Source of the DNA: Chromatiales bacterium
Lineage (GTDB): Bacteria > Pseudomonadota > Gammaproteobacteria > SZUA-140
Reading direction: 5' to 3'
DNA: 27,596 nt
NCBI GenBank assembly: GCA_031285245.1
Contig: JAITWN010000082.1
Coordinates: 1 to 27,596 of the forward strand
The notes below the pieces were generated by a model that had not been told where the DNA came from, did not search any database, and saw nothing but the letters and a program-made list of their open reading frames with translations. Both the position numbers and the translations under genes were made by a program. Positions 23,594-27,596 of the stretch are shown here, one piece after another (the stretch's first letter is position 1; each line of letters begins with the position of its first letter).

Positions 23594-26398
23594 ATGGACA
23601 AGACCTACGAGCCGCACAACATAGAAAAACGCTGGTACGAAACCTGGGAGGAGCGTGGTCATTTCCGCCCTTCCGGCAGCGGCGCACCCTACGCCATCAT
23701 GATCCCGCCGCCGAATGTCACCGGCACACTGCACATGGGACACGCGTTTCAGGACACGTTGATGGATGCGCTCATCCGCTTCCATCGTATGTGTGGCGAC
23801 AACACGCTGTGGCAGGCAGGCACCGATCACGCCGGCATCGCGACGCAAATGGTGGTCGATCGCCAGCTCGCCGCACGCGGCACCTCACGCGCAGCGCTCG
23901 GTCGCGACGCCTTTCTCGCTGAAGTGTGGAAATGGAAAGACGAATCCGGCAACGCCATCACTCAACAGCTACGCCGTCTCGGCGCTTCGCTCGACTGGTC
24001 ACGCGAACGCTTCACCATGGACGAAGACTTGTCGCAGGCAGTGCGCGAAGTCTTCGTGCGTCTGCATGAAGAAGGATTGATCTATCGCGGCAAGCGCCTC
24101 GTCAATTGGGATCCGGTGCTGCACACAGCGCTATCGGATCTGGAAGTGATCTCCACCGAAGAAGATGGCTCAATGTGGCACATCCGCTATCCGCTGAGCG
24201 ACGGCTCGGGACATGTGGTGGTCGCAACCACGCGTCCGGAAACACTGCTCGGCGATGCTGCGGTTGCGGTGCATTCGGGCGATGCGCGCTACGAAAAATT
24301 CATCGGCCTGCAACTCGATCTGCCACTCACCGGTCGGCGCATTCCAATCATCGCAGATGATTACGTCGATCCGGAATTCGGCAGCGGCTGCGTGAAGATC
24401 ACGCCTGCACATGACTTCAACGACTATGGTGTGTGGCAACGTCATCGCGATGAAAGCGAGATCACCGCGCTGCCCCATGGCGGTCTCATCAATATCTTCA
24501 CGCCCGATGCACATCTCGTCGATGACGCGCTCATCCCCGTGCACTTGCACGGCCTTGATCGCTTCGAAGCGCGCAAGCGCATCGTTGCTGAACTCGAACA
24601 GCAAGGCCTGCTAGAGAAAGTGCAGCCACACAAACTGATGGCACCGCGTGGCGATCGTTCTCAGGCAATCGTCGAGCCTTATCTCACCGATCAGTGGTAC
24701 GTGCGCGTTGCACCGCTCGCCGGCCCCGCGATTGAAGCGGTTGAAACTGGCGCCGTGCGTTTCATCCCGGAAAACTGGAGCAAAACCTACTTCGAGTGGA
24801 TGCGCAACATCGAAGACTGGTGCATCAGTCGCCAGCTGTGGTGGGGACATCGCATCCCGGCTTGGTACGACGAACAGGGCAACGTCTACGTCGGTCGCAG
24901 CGAAGAAGAAATTCGCGCCAAGCACAGCATCGCTGCAAGCACGCCACTGCATCAGGATGAAGACGTACTCGACACCTGGTTCTCATCCGCGCTGTGGCCG
25001 TTCTCGACGCAGGGTTGGCCCGAGCAGACGAGCGAACTCAAAGCCTTTTATCCCGGCAGCGTGCTCGTCACCGGCTTTGACATCATTTTCTTCTGGGTTG
25101 CCCGCATGATCATGATGGGGCTGAAATTCACTGGTGAAGTGCCGTTTCGCGAAGTCTACATCCACGGCCTCGTGCGCGATGCGCAGGGGCAGAAGATGTC
25201 AAAATCTAAGGGTAATGTACTCGATCCGCTCGACCTCATCGATGGCATCGATCTTGATGCGCTGGTAGCAAAACGCACGCGCGGTTTGATGCAGCCGCAG
25301 ATGGCAAAACAGATCGAAGCATCGACGCGCAAGGAATATCCCGACGGCATTCCTGCTTTCGGTACCGATGCGCTGCGCTTCACCTTCGCCGCGCTCGCCT
25401 CCACTGGTCGCGACATCAAGTTTGATCTCAACCGTATCCAGGGCTATCGCAATTTCTGCAATAAATTGTGGAATGCGGCGCGCTATGTGTTGATGAACAC
25501 CGAAGGCAAGGACACTGGTCTCGATGCCAATCAGCCGATCGAACTTGGCATCGCTGAGCGCTGGATACGCTCACGCCTGCAGACCCTCGTCGCCGAAGCG
25601 CGCGAAAATATCGCGCGCTATCGCTTCGATCTGACGGCGCAAGCGATCTACGAATTCGTGTGGAACGAGTACTGCGATTGGTATCTTGAGCTCTCAAAGC
25701 CCGTGCTCACCGGTGCTGATGTCAGCCCCGCTTTGCAGCGCGGCACGAGGCGCACGCTGGTGGAAGTACTGGAGACTGTGCTACGACTCGCGCATCCGCT
25801 GATGCCGTTCATCACTGAAGAGATCTGGCAGCGTATCGCACCGCTCGCTGGTCGCAGTGGCGATACGATCATGCTCCAGCCTTATCCAGAGGAAAATCGC
25901 AGCCTGCTCGATGAGAATGCGGTGAGTGAAGCAGCCTGGATCATGGAATTCGTCATGGGCATACGCCGCATCCGCAGCGGCATGGATGTGCCACCATCAA
26001 AAGCGCTGCCTGTGCTGCTTCAGAATGGCGGTAGCGAAGATCACAAGCGCGTCACCGAGCACGCGACGCTACTACTGCGGCTCGCGCGCCTCGATGGCAT
26101 CCGCTGGCTCGATAGCACTGAACAAGCGCCAGAATCCGCCACTGCGCTTCTTGGCGATATGAAATTGATGATTCCGCTCGCCGGCCTCATCGACAAAGAC
26201 GCCGAGCTTGCGCGACTTGCCAAAGAGCTCGGCAAACTGGCAAACGACATCGAACGCAGTGAAACGCGGCTCGCCAACAGTAGCTACGTCGACAAAGCCC
26301 CCGCGCACGTGGTTGAGAAAGAACGCGAACGACTCGCCGACATGCGCGCTTCACATCGCACGCTCGAAGAGCAACTGGCGAAAATCAAGGCTTTGTAA
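23594..26398 (+). CDS. valS: Valyl-tRNA synthetase
   Basis: A class I synthetase charging tRNA-Val, with an editing domain that clears mischarged threonine. From ATG 23594 it has 934 residues. HMGH is at 47-50, the editing (CP1) domain lies at about 190-340, and KMSKS is at 534-538. An anticodon-binding region follows, and the protein ends in a predicted coiled coil of about 65 residues. The family N-terminus (MDKTYEPHNIEKRWY) selects 23594. In-frame ATGs at 23510 and 23561 exist but add residues unlike the family. TACAAT (23555-23560) could be the -10 box of a promoter giving a short leader to 23594, though no good -35 is seen. Confidence 0.96.
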   Translation: MDKTYEPHNIEKRWYETWEERGHFRPSGSGAPYAIMIPPPNVTGTLHMGHAFQDTLMDALIRFHRMCGDNTLWQAGTDHAGIATQMVVDRQLAARGTSRAALGRDAFLAEVWKWKDESGNAITQQLRRLGASLDWSRERFTMDEDLSQAVREVFVRLHEEGLIYRGKRLVNWDPVLHTALSDLEVISTEEDGSMWHIRYPLSDGSGHVVVATTRPETLLGDAAVAVHSGDARYEKFIGLQLDLPLTGRRIPIIADDYVDPEFGSGCVKITPAHDFNDYGVWQRHRDESEITALPHGGLINIFTPDAHLVDDALIPVHLHGLDRFEARKRIVAELEQQGLLEKVQPHKLMAPRGDRSQAIVEPYLTDQWYVRVAPLAGPAIEAVETGAVRFIPENWSKTYFEWMRNIEDWCISRQLWWGHRIPAWYDEQGNVYVGRSEEEIRAKHSIAASTPLHQDEDVLDTWFSSALWPFSTQGWPEQTSELKAFYPGSVLVTGFDIIFFWVARMIMMGLKFTGEVPFREVYIHGLVRDAQGQKMSKSKGNVLDPLDLIDGIDLDALVAKRTRGLMQPQMAKQIEASTRKEYPDGIPAFGTDALRFTFAALASTGRDIKFDLNRIQGYRNFCNKLWNAARYVLMNTEGKDTGLDANQPIELGIAERWIRSRLQTLVAEARENIARYRFDLTAQAIYEFVWNEYCDWYLELSKPVLTGADVSPALQRGTRRTLVEVLETVLRLAHPLMPFITEEIWQRIAPLAGRSGDTIMLQPYPEENRSLLDENAVSEAAWIMEFVMGIRRIRSGMDVPPSKALPVLLQNGGSEDHKRVTEHATLLLRLARLDGIRWLDSTEQAPESATALLGDMKLMIPLAGLIDKDAELARLAKELGKLANDIERSETRLANSSYVDKAPAHVVEKERERLADMRASHRTLEEQLAKIKAL

Positions 26399-26422
26399 TT
26401 TCAAGGCCTACAGCATCAGCAC

Positions 26423-26447
26423 GCCGGACGGATCAAACCCGTCCGGC
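26423..26447. other. Hairpin between valS and the nitroreductase gene
   Basis: GCCGGACGG (26423-26431) pairs perfectly with CCGTCCGGC (26439-26447) across a seven-base loop, 25 bp past the valS stop and 40 bp before the next start. No T-tract follows on the plus strand, so it is either a weak terminator for valS or a structure in the leader of the next gene. Confidence 0.45.
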
Positions 26448-26486
26448 TGCGTCCTATTCGTACCACCCCGCACAGAGGAACAGCAC

Positions 26487-27074
26487 ATGCAACCGCTCAG
26501 CAAAGAAGCGCTCGCTCAGCTCTTCACGGAAGCCCGCTCTCACCATGCATGGCTGAACCAACCGGTTTCTGGCGAAACCCTACATACCCTCTACGACATC
26601 ACCAAGTGGGGCCCAACCAGCATGAATGGCGCGCCAATGCGCATCGTGTTCGTGACTTCTCATGCCGAGAAAGAAAAACTCTATCCCACGCTTCGAGGCT
26701 CTAATGCTGAGCAGGTGAAGCATGCGCCAGTCACGGCGATCATTGCTCATGACGAAGCCTTCTACGAAGCTTTGCCGCGGCTTTTCCCGAGCTATGATGC
26801 AAGGTCGCTATTCACCACCGACAAAGCGCTCGCGGATATTACTGCTTTCAGAAATGGCACGCTGCAAGGCGCTTATCTGATGATCGCCGCCCGTGCCCTC
26901 GGCCTCGACATTGGCCCGATCTCCGGCTTTGACAACGCGCACGTCGATGAGATCTTCTTCAAGGGCACAACGTGGAAATCGAATTTCCTGTGCAATCTCG
27001 GCTATGGCAACGCATCGAAGCTGTATCCACGCGGACCGCGCCTCGGCTTTGAGGAAGTGTGCAAGATCATCTGA
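26487..27074 (+). CDS. rutE: RutE-type nitroreductase (malonic semialdehyde reductase family)
   Basis: An FMN-dependent NAD(P)H oxidoreductase. The best match I recall is E. coli RutE, which reduces malonic semialdehyde to 3-hydroxypropionate in pyrimidine breakdown. The 195-residue protein matches over its length: KWGPTSMNGAPMRIVF near the start, AFRNGTLQGAYLMIAARALGLDIGPISGFD in two adjoining parts mid-protein, then KSNFLCNLGYG and the SKLYPRGPRL...FEEVC ending. AGAGGA seven bases before ATG 26487 fixes the start; the frame is open upstream inside valS but does not match there. No other rut genes are nearby, so the substrate is uncertain and a general nitro or aldehyde reductase role is possible. 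Confidence 0.85.
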   Translation: MQPLSKEALAQLFTEARSHHAWLNQPVSGETLHTLYDITKWGPTSMNGAPMRIVFVTSHAEKEKLYPTLRGSNAEQVKHAPVTAIIAHDEAFYEALPRLFPSYDARSLFTTDKALADITAFRNGTLQGAYLMIAARALGLDIGPISGFDNAHVDEIFFKGTTWKSNFLCNLGYGNASKLYPRGPRLGFEEVCKII

Positions 27075-27095
27075 GCAGCGCGCAGGCGAATGGCT

Positions 27096-27210
27096 AAGGA
27101 AGCGCTGAAAAACCTCCGTCATTGCGACGGCGAAGCCGAAGCAATCCACATAACAGCCTGGATTGCCACGAGGCTAAAACCCCTCGCAATGACGAAAATC
27201 AGGTTTTTTC
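27096..27210 (+). repeat. Interspersed repeat family B, copy 2, possible rutE terminator
   Basis: It has the same ends as copy 1: CGTCATTGCGA (27117-27127) and TCGCAATGACG (27184-27194), with interior GAAGCAATCC/GGATTGCCAC pairing. Outside these, GAAAAACCT (27107-27115) pairs with AGGTTTTTTC (27201-27210), which contains a run of six T. As RNA from the plus strand this could terminate rutE transcription. Two smaller inverted repeats follow, CCCCT-aacgc-AGGGG (27217-27231) and GCTGCTGCAGCAGC (27256-27269), completing a 208-bp gap without a gene. Confidence 0.7.
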
Positions 27211-27282
27211 AGGCCTCCCCTAACGCAGGGGATTGAACGTTGCGTCGCGAACCATGCTGCTGCAGCAGCTCATTGTGCGGCT

Positions 27283-27596
27283 TTACGCTATGGCTCTGAT
27301 GATGCGCTCGTTGAGCGCGGCGACAAGTGGCGCATCTGCGTCCGTTGGCTTGGGGTGTTCATGGTAATAGCCCTGGAACTCACTGCATCCTTCTGCGCGC
27401 ACACCCTCGAGGTGCTCACTGGTTTCAACGCCCTCGGCGACAGTGGTGACACCAAGCCGTTTGCCAAGATCCGCCACCGCTCTGACCACCGCCGCACACT
27501 CGGGCTGCTCAACGGCATCTCTCACAAACGAACCGTCGATCTTGATCTTGTCGAACGGAAAAACGCGCAAATAGGTCAGCGAGGAATAACCCGTAC
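27283..27596 (-). CDS. EAL-domain c-di-GMP phosphodiesterase, C-terminal part
   Basis: The 3' end of a gene entering from beyond the right edge, about 104 codons visible. The translation at the edge reads TGYSSLTYLR, then FPFDKIKIDGSFV, AEGVET and CSEFQGYY, the closing motifs of the EAL domain that hydrolyses cyclic di-GMP. The metal-binding aspartate of the KID motif and the AEGVET glutamate are present. The EAL signature itself and any GGDEF or sensor domain lie outside the window. It is convergent with the nitroreductase gene. Activity cannot be judged from this fragment. Confidence 0.88.
   Translation of the reverse strand, partial: TGYSSLTYLRVFPFDKIKIDGSFVRDAVEQPECAAVVRAVADLGKRLGVTTVAEGVETSEHLEGVRAEGCSEFQGYYHEHPKPTDADAPLVAALNERIIRAIA

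Overview
The window reads as a chromosomal segment of a moderately GC-rich gammaproteobacterium. The evidence is gene content and order: an rsxABCDGE-nth operon in the enterobacterial/Vibrio order, divergent lptFG and pepA-holC-valS blocks, and a dCTP deaminase of the 188-residue type common in non-enteric gammaproteobacteria. I cannot place it to order. Nearly all of it is single-copy housekeeping DNA. The unusual parts are a tandem-fused UvrA, a hipBA module with an AT-rich control region, and two families of structured intergenic repeats.

Layout. 1-259: two repeat elements and a likely terminator for dcd. 260-1993: dcd and mrp/apbC on the minus strand. 1994-2149: divergent promoter region. 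2150-4273: metG. 4322-10462: the Rsx/Rnf electron-transport operon and nth (endonuclease III), followed by an overlapping DUF1841 gene to 10877. 10878-11281: a perfect 30-bp-arm inverted repeat. 11282-16789: a 1835-codon UvrA with four ABC ATPase modules. 16790-18555: hipB and hipA behind a promoter overlapped by a long inverted repeat. 18556-18927: another inverted repeat. 18928-21098 (minus): lptG and lptF. 21240-23201: pepA and holC. 23202-23509: a cluster of abutting repeats. 23594-26398: valS. 26487-27074: a RutE-type nitroreductase. 27283 to the right edge (minus): the C-terminal end of an EAL-domain protein.

How the genes work together. RsxA-E form a membrane complex carrying electrons from NADH through flavins and Fe-S clusters. 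Mrp is an Fe-S carrier, and Nth is itself an Fe-S enzyme. Nth and UvrA cover base and nucleotide excision repair, and Dcd supplies dUMP/dTTP precursors. MetG and ValS charge tRNAs, HolC is the chi subunit of the replicase clamp loader, and LptFG drives LPS export.

Most interesting signals. (1) A family of about 112-bp elements (four copies: 1-57, 10966-11078, 18626-18737, 23309-23407) has a conserved 52-53-nt core with an inner hairpin. The enclosing arms pair with each other within each copy but differ between copies. (2) The UvrA fusion appears to divide labour: the N-terminal half keeps a full-length DNA-binding insertion, while the C-terminal half keeps the RKG-type UvrB-binding region and has a much shorter insertion. 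(3) The hipBA control region has multiple related operator-like sites.
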